Origin: Hymenobacter sp. J193
GTDB taxonomy: Bacteria; Bacteroidota; Bacteroidia; Cytophagales; Hymenobacteraceae
NCBI RefSeq assembly: GCF_024700075.1
Contig: NZ_JAJONE010000001.1
Coordinates: 2,074,001 to 2,138,000, forward strand
DNA length: 64,000 nt
Direction: 5' to 3'
The notes under the pieces were generated by a model, which was not told where the DNA came from, ran no database searches, and saw only the letters and a list, made by a program, of their open reading frames with translations. The position numbers and the translations under genes are program-made. Shown here piece after piece: positions 35,179 to 44,190 of this stretch (the stretch's first letter is position 1; every line of letters begins with the position of its first letter).

Positions 35179-35979
35179 ATGGCTGAAACCCTGCCCACCT
35201 ACACCTGCCTGCTCTACGACGTCCGCCCCGACGGCGTGGCCACTATCACTCTCAACCGCCCGGAAGTTTTCAATGCCTTCAACGACCCGCAGAGCTATGA
35301 GCTGCAGGACGCCCTCAAACAGGTGGCCCGCGACGTGCGGGTGCGGGCCGTGGTGCTGACGGGTGCCGGCCGGGCTTTCTGCTCGGGGCAGGATCTGAAA
35401 GGTGCCAGCGCTGGTGAAAAACGCTCGTTCTACGACTCCCTGCACAAGCGCTACAACCCCATCATCCGGGCCATGCGCGCCCTGCCTAAGCCCATTATCT
35501 GCCGCCTCAACGGCGTAGCGGCCGGCGCGGGCTGCTCTCTGGCCCTGGCCTGTGACGCCATTGTGGCCTCGGTGGAGGCCTCGCTGATTGAGGTGTTCAT
35601 CAATATCGGGCTGGTGCCGGATTCGGGTTCTTCCTACTTTTTGCCGCGTATGGTAGGCTCCCTGAAGGCTTTTGAGCTGTGCGCGCTGGGCTCCAAAGTG
35701 CCCGCCGACGAAGCGCTGCGCCTGGGCCTCGTGAACCAGGTAGTACCCGCCGAGCAGCTCGACGAAGCCGCTTATGGTCTGGCCTCCCGCTACGCCGCGG
35801 CCCCCACCAAGTCCATTGGCCTCATCAAGCAGATGCTCAACAAAGCCGGCACCTCCACCCTGGACGAAATGCTCGACTACGAAGCACTCTGCCAGCAGAT
35901 TGCCGGCGAATCGGAAGACTACCAGGAAGGCGTGAAGGCATTTGCTGAAAAGCGCAAGCCTAGCTTCACTGGCCGATAA
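35179..35979 (+). CDS. Enoyl-CoA hydratase/isomerase (PaaG-like)
   Basis: A 266-aa crotonase-fold enzyme. Family features are ATITLNRPEVFNAFN, the oxyanion-hole segment GRAFCSGQDLKGAS, the second oxyanion glycines in NGVAAGAGCSLALACD, and the C-terminal EDYQEGVKAFAEKRKPSF. SGQDL and the IEVFINIGLVPDSGSSYFLPR segment, with the acidic residue in place of one hydratase Glu, are most like PaaG (ring 1,2-epoxyphenylacetyl-CoA isomerase) and related 2-enoyl isomerases. No other phenylacetate genes are nearby, so the substrate is open. I chose ATG 35179 because family similarity starts there. A bidirectional terminator follows. Confidence 0.85.
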   Translation: MAETLPTYTCLLYDVRPDGVATITLNRPEVFNAFNDPQSYELQDALKQVARDVRVRAVVLTGAGRAFCSGQDLKGASAGEKRSFYDSLHKRYNPIIRAMRALPKPIICRLNGVAAGAGCSLALACDAIVASVEASLIEVFINIGLVPDSGSSYFLPRMVGSLKAFELCALGSKVPADEALRLGLVNQVVPAEQLDEAAYGLASRYAAAPTKSIGLIKQMLNKAGTSTLDEMLDYEALCQQIAGESEDYQEGVKAFAEKRKPSFTGR

Positions 35980-36004
35980 GCCAGCCGCTTTTTAAGTTAA
36001 ACGC

Positions 36005-36038
36005 AAAGAAGGCTCCTGTAATCAGGAGCCTTCTTTTA
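36005..36038. terminator. Bidirectional terminator
   Basis: A 14-bp perfect stem (36005-36018 with 36023-36036), TAAT loop, with A/T ends on both sides, between convergent genes. Confidence 0.9.
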
Positions 36039-36077
36039 TGATACAATACCTGCTGCGTAAATCAATTGTGGTCACAG

Positions 36078-36923
36078 CTAGTGTAACGTGATGGTGCGGG
36101 TGCGGCCATTGATGGTTACGGTAGCAATATTGTCGCAGGCCTGGGTGCCGGCGGGGTCGTAGTTCAGCAGCAGACTTTTCTCCTTGCTATTGGTGATGCT
36201 GACGGTACCGGAGATGAAATGCCGGGCGCAGCCTTCGGCAAACGATTTGATGAGGGGCTGCTCGATGGTAGCCGTGTAGCTGACGCCTTTGCGGTTAGTA
36301 CCCGTAGCCGAGCCCGTCACGCTGTACGTGTCGTCGCGCAGGGTGCGGGTTCCGAAGCCAGCGGTGCGGGTATAGGTGCGCTGGGAGGCCCAGTTGTGGG
36401 TACCTTCAGGGGTAATGATGCTGGCATCCTGCACCTCTACGAAGCAGGAACCCTGACCTAAGTTGGTGTAGAGACGAGTGCCGGTGTGCTGCCGATCATT
36501 CACGTAATAATCAAGCAGGGAAACCGTGATGGTGCTGCCTACCTGCCGTAGCTGCTGACTGAATACGGCCACAATTTTACCCTGGCGCAAACGGCCGTTC
36601 GGCCCGGCGCAGTTGGTGGGGCCGAAGTCCAGCGTGAGGGTGCGGGTGTCGGGGTTATAAGTGCGGCTGAAGCAGTTCCCGGCCACGCGAAGCAGGTCGC
36701 CAGCCTCGGCTTCGGTGCCGCTGGCGGTAGCCACATCGTTGGGCGCACTGGCATTCAGCAGGTTTAGCAGATCGGCGCCGCCCTCCTCAGCCGCTCCCAG
36801 ATCCTCCGCCGACGTAATGCTCTCGGGGGTGGCTTGGTCGCTTTCTTTGGCGCAGCCGGCAGTCAGCAAAGCCCCCACGACGAGGGCAGAAAAATACCAT
36901 GGACAAAGCGTAGGCAGTTTCAT
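36078..36923 (-). CDS. Lipoprotein of unknown function
   Basis: A 281-aa predicted lipoprotein: FSALVVGALLTAGC is the hydrophobic signal with lipobox (TAGC). After an acidic Ser/Ala/Glu-rich spacer (residues about 25-75) comes a beta-rich domain with paired cysteines (GNCFSRTYNPDTRTLTLDFGPTNCAG, GQGSCFVEVQD, AEGCARHF, GTQACDNIATVTING). The start of the fold (TRTLTLDFGPTNC) and the end (ACDNIATVTINGRTRTITL) resemble a lipoprotein type common in Cytophagales, whose function I do not know. It is monocistronic and convergent with the enoyl-CoA hydratase. Confidence 0.65.
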   Translation of the reverse strand: MKLPTLCPWYFSALVVGALLTAGCAKESDQATPESITSAEDLGAAEEGGADLLNLLNASAPNDVATASGTEAEAGDLLRVAGNCFSRTYNPDTRTLTLDFGPTNCAGPNGRLRQGKIVAVFSQQLRQVGSTITVSLLDYYVNDRQHTGTRLYTNLGQGSCFVEVQDASIITPEGTHNWASQRTYTRTAGFGTRTLRDDTYSVTGSATGTNRKGVSYTATIEQPLIKSFAEGCARHFISGTVSITNSKEKSLLLNYDPAGTQACDNIATVTINGRTRTITLH

Positions 36924-37071
36924 AAGGCAAAAGAGTTGAGGGTTGAACAGCTGTTTTCGCTTAATTGGAGGCGGAGCGTTTAAGTTAGTTTAATTCAAGC
37001 CGCCGAATATTTCTACGCGGCTGAGCTTACCCCAACAATAACAAGACCTTCTCCGGCGCGTATAGTGGGGT

Positions 37072-37683
37072 ATGCGTTTTTCTTCTCCCAAGATATTCAA
37101 CTGCTTGCCTTTCTGGTTTTCAGCAATTGCCCTGTCCATTACCCTGGCAGCCTGCTCGTCCAACAGTGAGCAGCAGGACCCGGTAGCGGCAGCCCGCTTC
37201 GAGAATGAGCGTCGCATTGGGGAAGCCGACGTAACCAGCAAGCAGGAGCGCGACGCCGAGTTTCTGGTGAATGCGGCGGCTGGCGGGCAGCTCCTGACAG
37301 AAGCCAGTCGTCTGGCCCTGCAAAAAGCCACCCTGCCTGCCGTGCGCAACTTCGCCGCCAGGCTGCTGAAAGAGCACGCGGCCATCGGCCAGGGGCTGCA
37401 GGTGGTAGCGCAGCAGAAAAGCATTACGGTGCCCTCGGGCCTGGGTAACGAGCAGCAGGATCAATATCAGAAGCTCACTGCGGCCAGTGGCAGCGCCTTC
37501 GACAAGCAGTACGTGGAGCTGCTCCTGGACATGCACAACAAGCAGGAAGATGCCTTCGACGACATGCGCGAAGAGGCTTACGATGGCGACATCCGGGGTT
37601 TCGCGGCCAAGTACTACCCCGTGCTTTCTGACCACCTGAGCCAGATTAAACAGCTCGAAGATCAAACCGAGAACCTTCCTTAA
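37072..37683 (+). CDS. DUF4142 lipoprotein (first copy)
   Basis: A 203-aa protein with a lipoprotein signal (FSAIALSITLAAC) and a DUF4142 domain, a ferritin-like four-helix bundle of unknown function found in Bacteroidota and Proteobacteria. Diagnostic segments are DAEFLVNAAAGGQLLTEASRLALQKA, VRNFAARLLKEHAAIGQGL, FDKQYVELLLDMHNKQEDAF and YYPVLSDHLSQIKQL. Metal-binding Glu/His in the usual ferritin arrangement are not clear. It is followed after 48 bp by a second DUF4142 lipoprotein on the same strand, a likely two-gene operon from tandem duplication. Confidence 0.85.
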   Translation: MRFSSPKIFNCLPFWFSAIALSITLAACSSNSEQQDPVAAARFENERRIGEADVTSKQERDAEFLVNAAAGGQLLTEASRLALQKATLPAVRNFAARLLKEHAAIGQGLQVVAQQKSITVPSGLGNEQQDQYQKLTAASGSAFDKQYVELLLDMHNKQEDAFDDMREEAYDGDIRGFAAKYYPVLSDHLSQIKQLEDQTENLP

Positions 37684-37731
37684 TTTCTTTCTTCTCCTTT
37701 TCTAATCTCTCCAAGCCAACCACAAACACTC

Positions 37732-38391
37732 ATGAAAAAGAACCTGTTTGCCATTCTGCCCCTGGCCGCGCTGCTGGCCCTGAACACGAGCTGCGGCGAT
37801 GCCAACAAGCGTACCGATGGCACCGCTGGCGAAGCAGTTAGCGACATGGACAAGGCCGCGGATGAAGGCGGCGTTCAAGCCGATGCTACTGTGATTGACA
37901 ACAATGCTGGTCCTACCGTAACCGCTGATGCCGATTCGGCCTCTCCAGCTGCTGGTCCCACCGCCCCGCACTCCACCGACCCCGAGTTCATGAAGTCAGC
38001 TGCGCATAGCGACCAGAACGAAATTCAGCTCAGCAAACTGGCCCTGGAAAAAGGTGTGACGGGCATGGTGAAAGAGCACGCCAACAAGATGATTCAGGAC
38101 CACACCAAATCGACCAACGACCTGAAGCCCATTGCCCAGAAGAAAAACGTAGTGTTGCCCACCGACATGGACGCGGAGCACAAAGCCATTGCGGCCGATA
38201 TGCGGAAGCTTTCGGGCAAGGACTTCGAGAAGAAGTTCATGGATCAGATGGTAGCCGACCACCAGAAGACGCTGAACACGCTGCAGGCTCACCTCGGCAT
38301 GACGCAGGACGCCGACCTAAAGGGCTTCATCCAGAAAGTAACGCCCGTTGTGCAGAGCCACCTGGATATGTCGAAACAGCACGCTATGTAA
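37732..38391 (+). CDS. DUF4142 lipoprotein (second copy)
   Basis: A 219-aa paralogue of the upstream protein. The signal peptide is MKKNLFAILPLAALLALNTSC with a lipobox. A 60-residue low-complexity spacer follows (Ala, Asp, Thr, Gly rich: AVSDMDKAADEGG, ADADSASPAAGPT), longer than in the first copy. The DUF4142 bundle then reads FMKSAAHSDQNEIQLSKLALEKG, VKEHANKMIQDHTKSTNDL, FEKKFMDQMVADHQKTLNTL and VTPVVQSHLDMSKQH. The spacer would let the domain reach away from the membrane. The pair ends in a strong bidirectional terminator facing uvrA. The function is unknown. Confidence 0.85.
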   Translation: MKKNLFAILPLAALLALNTSCGDANKRTDGTAGEAVSDMDKAADEGGVQADATVIDNNAGPTVTADADSASPAAGPTAPHSTDPEFMKSAAHSDQNEIQLSKLALEKGVTGMVKEHANKMIQDHTKSTNDLKPIAQKKNVVLPTDMDAEHKAIAADMRKLSGKDFEKKFMDQMVADHQKTLNTLQAHLGMTQDADLKGFIQKVTPVVQSHLDMSKQHAM

Positions 38392-38407
38392 GCTGTGGGT
38401 TGACATA

Positions 38408-38461
38408 AACCCCATAAAAAAAGCCGCCGGAATCTACTTCCGGCGGCTTTTTTATGGGGTT
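38408..38461. terminator. Large bidirectional terminator
   Basis: A stem of about 24 bp: AACCCCATAAAAAAAGCCGC at left pairs with its complement at right around TTCCGG/TCTAC. T tracts occur on both strands, between the second DUF4142 gene and uvrA. Confidence 0.9.
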
Positions 38462-38469
38462 CCGGGCCG

Positions 38470-41400
38470 TTATGCTTCGGCGTACTTGCTGGTGCGCAGC
38501 TCCTCAGCCAGGAAGCGGCTGGTGTGGCCCTTGCCCGACTTGGCAACCTGCTCCGGCGTGCCCTGGGCTACAATAGTGCCGCCGCCCGCCCCGCCTTCCG
38601 GCCCGATGTCAATCAGGTAATCGGCTACTTTGATGAGGTCGAGGTTGTGCTCGATGATGAGGACGGTGTTGCCCTTGTCGGCGAGCTTGTGCAGTACTAC
38701 GGCCAGATGGTTGATATCCTCGAAATGCAGGCCGGTGGTGGGCTCATCGAGGATATAGAAGGTCTTGCCGGTGTCCTTTTTGCTAAGCTCGGTGGCCAGC
38801 TTCACGCGCTGGGCCTCGCCGCCCGAAAGCGTAGTGGCTTGCTGCCCCAGGGTGAGGTAGCCCAGGCCTACTTCGTTCAGGGTTTGAATCTTGCGCAGGA
38901 TGCGGGGCTGAAACTCGAAGAACTCCACGGCCTTTTCCACGGTCATATCCAGCACGTCGGTAATAGACTTTCCTTTGAAGCGCACTTCCAGCGTTTCGCG
39001 GTTGTAGCGGCGGCCTTTGCAGGTTTCGCAGGGCACGTGCACGTCGGGCAGGAAGTTCATTTCAATGGTGCGCATACCGGCACCCTCGCAGGTTTCGCAG
39101 CGCCCTCCCTTCACGTTGAAGGAGAAGCGGCCCGGTCCGTACCCGCGGATTTTGGCCTCCGGCAACGACGAAAACAGCTGGCGAATTTCGGTGAACACGC
39201 CGGTGTATGTGGCCGGGTTAGAGCGCGGGGTGCGCCCAATCGGCGACTGGTCCACTTCAATCACCTTATCGATAAACTCCAGTCCCTCAAGCTTGTCGTA
39301 CTGTAGCGGCTCGCGCTTGGCGTTGAAAAAGTGCTGGTTGAGGATGGGGTACAGCGTATCGTGAATGAGCGAGGACTTGCCGGAACCCGATACGCCCGTC
39401 ACGGCTATGAGCTTGCCCAGGGGAAATTTGGCCGTCACGTTCTTGAGGTTGTGGCCTTTGGCTCCGCGTAGCACCAGCTCGTTTCCTTCACCGGCCCGCT
39501 TCTTCTTGCGCAGCTCAATGTGCTTCTGCCCGCTCAGGTACTGGGAGGTGAGGGAGCCGCTGCTGAAGATTTCGGTGGGTGTACCGGCGGCCACAATCTG
39601 TCCGCCGTGGATGCCCGCGCCGGGGCCAATATCGAGCACGTGGTCGGCATGCATGATCATGTCCTTGTCGTGCTCCACCACAATCACCGAGTTGCCCAGG
39701 TCGCGCAGGTGCTGCAGGGCCTTGATGAGCCGCTCGTTGTCACGCTGGTGCAGGCCGATGCTGGGCTCGTCCATGATGTAGAGCACGCCCACGAGCTGGG
39801 TGCCAATCTGCGTAGCCAAGCGGATGCGCTGACTTTCGCCGCCCGAGAGCGTGCGCACCGAGCGGTGCAGATTCAGGTAGTCGAGGCCCACCTCCAGCAG
39901 GAAGCCGATGCGCTTGCGGATTTCCTTCAGCAGCTCCCGCGCAATCAGGTTCTGGCGGTCGGAGAGGCGCGCTTCCAGGCCTTCAAACCAAGCTGCCAGG
40001 TCGCTGAGGTCCATCACCGACAGCTCGCCAATGTGGTGGCCAGCAATTTTGAAGTGCAGGCTTTCCTTTTTGAGGCGGTAGCCGTGGCACTCGGGGCATT
40101 CCTGGGCCTGGGTGTACTGCTGAATCCACTCCCGGATATTCTCCGAGTCAGACTCCATCTGGCGGCGCAGGAACGGAATAATGCCTTCGAAAGGCTCCAC
40201 GTAGTTGGCCTTTTTGGGGTCGGCCTCTTCCTCCTGCTCGGGCACGCCGTGCAGCAGGCGCTCCACCAGCTCCTGGGGCAGCTTTTCGATGGGCGTGCTC
40301 AGACTGGCCTTGTGCTTCTTCACGATGAGGCCCAACTGCTGGAAAATCCAGATGTCGCGGTACTCGCCCAGGGGCGCAATTCCGCCGCGGCTGATGCTCA
40401 GCTTCTTGTCGGGCATCACCGAGTCTTCGGTGATTTCCTGCACTTCGCCCAGCCCGTTGCAGGTGGGGCAGGCGCCGTAAGGCGAGTTGAAGCTGAACGT
40501 ATTGGGCGCCGGGTCGTCGTAGGCAATACCGGTAGCCGGGTCCATCAGGAAGCGGGAAAAGAACTGGGTGTTTTCCTTCTTCTTATCCGCATCGAGTACC
40601 AGCATCGTGCCTTTGCCTTGGGTCAGCGCATTCTGCACCGAGCCGGAAAGGCGGAACCGGTCTTCCTCCTTCACCACGAGCCGGTCGATGACGATTTCGA
40701 TGTCGTGGATTTTGTAGCGGTCCACCTGCATCTTGGGCGTGATGTCGAGTAGCTCACCATCCACGCGCACCTTGGTGAAGCCCAGCTTGGCTACCTGCTG
40801 AAACAACTCCCGGTAATGGCCTTTTCGGCCCTTCACCACGGGCGCCAGCACCACCAGCTTGCGGCCGTCGTACTCTTTCAGGATGTAGTTGATGATCTGG
40901 TCGTCGCTCTGCCGGATCATCTTCTGGCCCGTTGCGTAGCTGAAAGCCTCGGCGGTGCGGGCGTAGAGAAGGCGCAGGAAGTCGTAAATCTCGGTGATGG
41001 TGCCCACCGTGGAGCGGGGGTTGCGCGAGGTCGTCTTCTGCTCGATGCTGATAACCGGCGACAGGCCCTCAATCTTGTCCACGTCGGGCCGCTCCAGCCC
41101 GCCCATAAAGGAGCGGGCGTAGGCCGAAAACGTTTCCATGTAGCGGCGCTGGCCCTCCGCGTAAATCGTGTCGAAAGCCAACGACGACTTGCCCGAGCCC
41201 GAAATGCCGGTAAACACCACCAGCCGCCCGCGCGGAATCCGTACTGATACGTTTTTGAGGTTGTGCTCCCGAGCCCCGTACACTTCAATATAGGGCGCTT
41301 CCAGGTCGGCAGGGCCCAGCAGCTGTCCACGGGTAACCACGTGGTTTTCCACTACTGCTTCGTTTACCTGCTCAGCCAGGGGCACTGCCTGCACGGCGGC

Positions 41401-41592
41401 AGTGGTGTGCTCCGTGGCATTGTCGGCTACGGCGGCAGCCGTCGGGTGCGGCGCCTTCCTGGCTTTCGCAGCCGGGGCGGCATCGTCGGCTACGGGCGCT
41501 TTGCCGGGCTTGGCTGCTTTGGGTGCGCGGGGAGCTTTAGAAGTTGCCGGTTTGCCGGCAGCAGAGGAAGAAGCAGTTGATTTTTTAGCCAT
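38470..41592 (-). CDS. uvrA: Excinuclease ABC subunit A
   Basis: A 1040-aa UvrA, the DNA-damage sensor of nucleotide excision repair that loads UvrB. Both ATPase modules are complete: GISGSGKSS and GVSGSGKSS (Walker A), LSGGESQR and LSGGEAQR (signatures), [14 protein letters not shown] and [14 protein letters not shown] (Walker B). Both zinc modules show their Cys pairs (CPTC ... CPEC; CETC ... CETC). The protein is about 100 residues longer than E. coli UvrA because of an N-terminal extension rich in Ala, Lys and Pro ([29 protein letters not shown]) before [14 protein letters not shown]. The start at 41592 is chosen; the extension resembles histone-H1-like tails and could bind DNA (inference). 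It is monocistronic. Confidence 0.95.
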   Translation of the reverse strand: MAKKSTASSSAAGKPATSKAPRAPKAAKPGKAPVADDAAPAAKARKAPHPTAAAVADNATEHTTAAVQAVPLAEQVNEAVVENHVVTRGQLLGPADLEAPYIEVYGAREHNLKNVSVRIPRGRLVVFTGISGSGKSSLAFDTIYAEGQRRYMETFSAYARSFMGGLERPDVDKIEGLSPVISIEQKTTSRNPRSTVGTITEIYDFLRLLYARTAEAFSYATGQKMIRQSDDQIINYILKEYDGRKLVVLAPVVKGRKGHYRELFQQVAKLGFTKVRVDGELLDITPKMQVDRYKIHDIEIVIDRLVVKEEDRFRLSGSVQNALTQGKGTMLVLDADKKKENTQFFSRFLMDPATGIAYDDPAPNTFSFNSPYGACPTCNGLGEVQEITEDSVMPDKKLSISRGGIAPLGEYRDIWIFQQLGLIVKKHKASLSTPIEKLPQELVERLLHGVPEQEEEADPKKANYVEPFEGIIPFLRRQMESDSENIREWIQQYTQAQECPECHGYRLKKESLHFKIAGHHIGELSVMDLSDLAAWFEGLEARLSDRQNLIARELLKEIRKRIGFLLEVGLDYLNLHRSVRTLSGGESQRIRLATQIGTQLVGVLYIMDEPSIGLHQRDNERLIKALQHLRDLGNSVIVVEHDKDMIMHADHVLDIGPGAGIHGGQIVAAGTPTEIFSSGSLTSQYLSGQKHIELRKKKRAGEGNELVLRGAKGHNLKNVTAKFPLGKLIAVTGVSGSGKSSLIHDTLYPILNQHFFNAKREPLQYDKLEGLEFIDKVIEVDQSPIGRTPRSNPATYTGVFTEIRQLFSSLPEAKIRGYGPGRFSFNVKGGRCETCEGAGMRTIEMNFLPDVHVPCETCKGRRYNRETLEVRFKGKSITDVLDMTVEKAVEFFEFQPRILRKIQTLNEVGLGYLTLGQQATTLSGGEAQRVKLATELSKKDTGKTFYILDEPTTGLHFEDINHLAVVLHKLADKGNTVLIIEHNLDLIKVADYLIDIGPEGGAGGGTIVAQGTPEQVAKSGKGHTSRFLAEELRTSKYAEA

Positions 41593-41864
41593 GCGGCAGC
41601 GAAGCGGATAAGTCTGCAAAGGTACGCAAATCGGGCCCCGGCGGCTAGCCCGAATAGCTTATTTGCCAAGCGTATTGGCGAACAATCCCCCGGCCAGCCC
41701 CGGAAACCCAATGGGGCACATAGGGGCTATAACACGGGCTCCGGGGGAAATGTCCCGACCCGCCCAAAGTTCTGTTAAACCTTGAGCGGCCTGTGCGTCT
41801 AACGCGTGAATTATGGTGCGGCTTTTGCCTTAAGGCATGGCGTCTTTCTTTTGACTCTTCTTCT

Positions 41865-42674
41865 ATGAAAACTCTGCTGAAATCGGGTCTGGCTCTGGTG
41901 CTTGGGTTGCTGCTGCACAGCGGCTCCGCGCAGGCGCAGGTGCAGATCAACGTGAACACTCCGTACTGGGGACCGAGCGTAGGCCCGGACGTGCAGTACT
42001 ACTACATTCCGGAAATCGACGGCTACTACGACCTGTACACCGGGCAGTACCTGTTCTTCGACCCGGTGTATGGTGCCTGGGTTAGCTCGCCGTATCTACC
42101 GCGCGCCTACGCCGCCTACGACCCGCGCTTCTTCCATCCTGTGGTGGTGCAGTACGTGGGCCGTCAGCCCTGGGGCTACCTGCGCGACCACCGCTCTTAC
42201 TGCGACCGGTGGGGCGTGCAGCCGGGCCGGTATTACGGTTCCCGCTGGCCTGGTCAGGGCTACGCAGCCTACCCTCGCGGCTATAACCCAGGCTACTATG
42301 CTAACCGCCCCGGAAACCAGGCTGGCTATACCCGCGACAACAACCGGGACCAATACGACAGCCGCAATGATAACCGCGACAACCGCGACAACCGCGGAAC
42401 CTACGGCAACCGCAGCGACAACCGCAGTTCCCAGGGAGGCTACGATAACCGGGGCGGCAATGACCGCCCCGACGGCCGTAACGACGACCGGGGCAGCTAC
42501 GAGCGGCCCGACCGCAGCAGTCAGAACGGCAACGGCCGCAGCGGGTCCTCAGCGCCCAGTGGGCAAAGCAATTCTGGCCGGGGCAGCTACTCGGCACCGG
42601 GCGGACGGGGAAGCCAGCCGCAGCAGGCTCCTGGCAACGCGCAGAGCGGACGGGGAAGAAGCAGAGGGCAATAG
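41865..42674 (+). CDS. Secreted YYYIP-type protein with Asn/Arg/Asp-rich tail
   Basis: A 269-aa secreted protein. The signal peptide is MKTLLKSGLALVLGLLLHSGSAQAQ. The folded part (residues about 27-125) is Tyr-rich: VNTPYWGPS, VQYYYIPEIDGYYDLYTGQY, FHPVVVQYVGRQPWGYLRDHR. The last 110 residues are low complexity, with repeats of NRDN, GGYDNRGG and Ser/Gly/Gln, likely disordered. The next gene encodes a shorter paralogue with the same core but another tail. Both resemble small secreted proteins common in Hymenobacter-like genomes; the function is unknown. The start 41865 is set by the signal peptide. Confidence 0.7.
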   Translation: MKTLLKSGLALVLGLLLHSGSAQAQVQINVNTPYWGPSVGPDVQYYYIPEIDGYYDLYTGQYLFFDPVYGAWVSSPYLPRAYAAYDPRFFHPVVVQYVGRQPWGYLRDHRSYCDRWGVQPGRYYGSRWPGQGYAAYPRGYNPGYYANRPGNQAGYTRDNNRDQYDSRNDNRDNRDNRGTYGNRSDNRSSQGGYDNRGGNDRPDGRNDDRGSYERPDRSSQNGNGRSGSSAPSGQSNSGRGSYSAPGGRGSQPQQAPGNAQSGRGRSRGQ

Positions 42675-42696
42675 GCCATGCGCTAGCAATATTCAT

Positions 42697-42732
42697 GAAA
42701 GAGCCTCAGGTAGATACTGAGGCTCTTTTTTG
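42697..42732 (+). terminator. Terminator between YYYIP paralogues
   Basis: AAAGAGCCTCAG pairs with CTGAGGCTCTTT, followed by TTTT, 23 bp after the first gene. Confidence 0.85.
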
Positions 42733-42883
42733 TAGGCGGCGCTTTCGTTCATCAACACTACTGCCACATGTTGCGTTGAGGACGATGTCAACTCAGGGCT
42801 TGGCCTGCAGCCAACCAAATCTGTAGTTGGCGCTATTGTTGTAAACGTCCGCTCGTTCTCTCCTTTCTTAACCACCCCATCTT

Positions 42884-43324
42884 ATGAAACTGTTTCCAAA
42901 ACTGGCTTTTTCCGGCGTGTTCGCCCTGTTTTTGGCCGGTGCTGCTCCGGCGCAGGCGCAGATCAACATCAATATCAACTCTCCCTCCTGGGGGCCGGCA
43001 GCTCCGGCCGGCGCGCAGTACTACTATATCCCCGACATCGGGGGGTATTATGACCTGCGCGGGCAGCGCTACATCGTATACCGCAACAATGCCTGGACGC
43101 GGGTAACGTCGCTCAACGGCTATAATCCGGCTAATTTTCATCCGGTTGTCATCGACTATCGGGGCTCCCAACCCTGGGTACTAATCCGGGACCACCGGGC
43201 TAAGTATCCGAAAGCCATGCCTCCCGGACAGGCCAAAAAGTACTATGGCGTTCATCCTGGCAAAGGCAATGGACACGGCAAAGGAAACGGGAATGGCAAA
43301 GGCCACGGCAAAGACAAGCATTAG
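42884..43324 (+). CDS. Secreted YYYIP-type protein with Gly/Lys/His tail
   Basis: A 146-aa paralogue of the preceding gene. The signal peptide is MKLFPKLAFSGVFALFLAGAAPAQAQ. The core repeats the upstream pattern: NINSPSWGPAAP, AQYYYIPDIGGYYDLRGQRY, FHPVVIDYRGSQPWVLIRDHR. The tail is short and built from Lys-Gly-Asn-His units (GKGNGHGKGNGNGKGHGKDKH), cationic and flexible. The two genes have separate terminators and thus probably separate control. A domain of about 90 residues coupled to different low-complexity tails suggests a common envelope-binding module, but this is inference. Confidence 0.7.
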   Translation: MKLFPKLAFSGVFALFLAGAAPAQAQINININSPSWGPAAPAGAQYYYIPDIGGYYDLRGQRYIVYRNNAWTRVTSLNGYNPANFHPVVIDYRGSQPWVLIRDHRAKYPKAMPPGQAKKYYGVHPGKGNGHGKGNGNGKGHGKDKH

Positions 43325-43348
43325 CCGTAGGGAATGCATAAATTGGCT

Positions 43349-43390
43349 AAGCCAGCTGGTCGCTTCTTGCAGCCGGCTGGCTTTTGCTTT
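43349..43390 (+). terminator. Terminator
   Basis: AAGCCAGCTGG pairs with CCGGCTGGCTT (one mismatch), followed by TTGCTTTT. The remaining DNA to 43549 shows no clear feature. Confidence 0.75.
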
Positions 43391-43549
43391 TGCCATGTCT
43401 TGACCGAGCAGTTGATAACGCCAGCGAAAGGATTGCCGATAACCGTCTTGTTATTCGGCAATACTATCTGAATCAACGAACTAGAATAGGAGGCATTTCG
43501 TATCTGCGCCGGATGGCCTCCGGTTAAGAAGGCCCGTTACTCATTTGAT

Positions 43550-43792
43550 ATGCCTGAAACTTACTCTCCTGTGCTTCGGCCCCTGACTTCTTCCTTACCA
43601 CCTCAGCTAAGGGTAGGCTGCGGCTACCAATTGGTGTACCGGGTGCCGGGCACGTCGGCTGAGTTTAGCTTTTACGGAATAGTAGCGGGGCTGCTTCAGC
43701 GCGAAGCCAGAGAGTATTTGTCGCTCGAAGCCGGCCAGGAACTTCCGCTGGCCTGGCTGGTAGCCGTCAACGGCCAGCGTCTGGCAGCTTAG
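43550..43792 (+). CDS. Small protein, divergent Rof-like paralogue
   Basis: An 80-aa protein related in pattern to the next gene, with the same order of strands: CGYQLVYRVPGTSAEFSFYGIVAGLLQREAREYLSLEAGQELPLAWLVAVNG. It matches the second half of Rof (Rho-binding antiterminator) proteins. It lacks the CxFYDxLEARA segment with which Rof-like proteins begin, and its first 20 residues are Pro/Ser-rich instead. It is therefore either a specialised paralogue or a degraded copy. The gap to the next gene is 55 bp on the same strand, so they may be co-transcribed. Confidence 0.55.
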   Translation: MPETYSPVLRPLTSSLPPQLRVGCGYQLVYRVPGTSAEFSFYGIVAGLLQREAREYLSLEAGQELPLAWLVAVNGQRLAA

Positions 43793-43847
43793 CCGGCCTG
43801 CTATCCAGTCCGAGCTGGCGGTCTTCCCACTCTTTATTTTCTCTGCC

Positions 43848-44099
43848 ATGCCTGCTCCTGCCTACACGCCCATCAGCTGCTCGTTCTATGATGAGCTGGA
43901 AGCCCGCGCTACCACCGGCCAGCCCTGCACCCTCACCTACCGCACCGAGCCCGACACCCCGCCCAGCACCTACCAGGGTATCATTCAGGACCTGTTCATT
44001 CAGGATAAAGTAGAATACATGCGCCTACAGGATGGCTTCGAGCTGCGCCTCGATGCACTGGTAGCCGTGGATGACAAAGAGCTGCGGAACTACTGCTAG
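43848..44099 (+). CDS. Rof-like (Rho-binding antiterminator) small protein
   Basis: An 83-aa protein with the layout of the Rof family, small Sm-like proteins that in E. coli bind Rho and reduce termination. Seen here are YTPISCSFYDELEARATTGQPCTLTYR, then YQGIIQDLFIQDKVEYMRLQDGFELRLDALVAVDD. The family pattern is YxPIxCxxYDxLE, a strand pair, then RLDxLVxV. Whether it inhibits Rho here is not shown. A divergent relative lies just upstream. The gene ends at a bidirectional terminator facing asnS. Confidence 0.7.
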   Translation: MPAPAYTPISCSFYDELEARATTGQPCTLTYRTEPDTPPSTYQGIIQDLFIQDKVEYMRLQDGFELRLDALVAVDDKELRNYC

Positions 44100-44129
44100 C
44101 TTTGGCTGAGTGATTAAATGAATCAGAAA

Positions 44130-44161
44130 CAAGAAAGGCAGCCCGCAGGCTGCCTTTCTTG
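44130..44161. terminator. Bidirectional terminator
   Basis: A 14-bp perfect stem (44130-44143 with 44148-44161), CGCA loop, between the Rof-like gene and asnS. Confidence 0.9.
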
Positions 44162-44190
44162 TCAAGTGAAACGTACACAAAATCCGTGAT

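Noticed and set aside
39520..40752. A 410-codon plus-strand open frame opposite uvrA
   Set aside because: Antisense shadow of uvrA, His/Val/Gln-rich translation with no recognisable domain.
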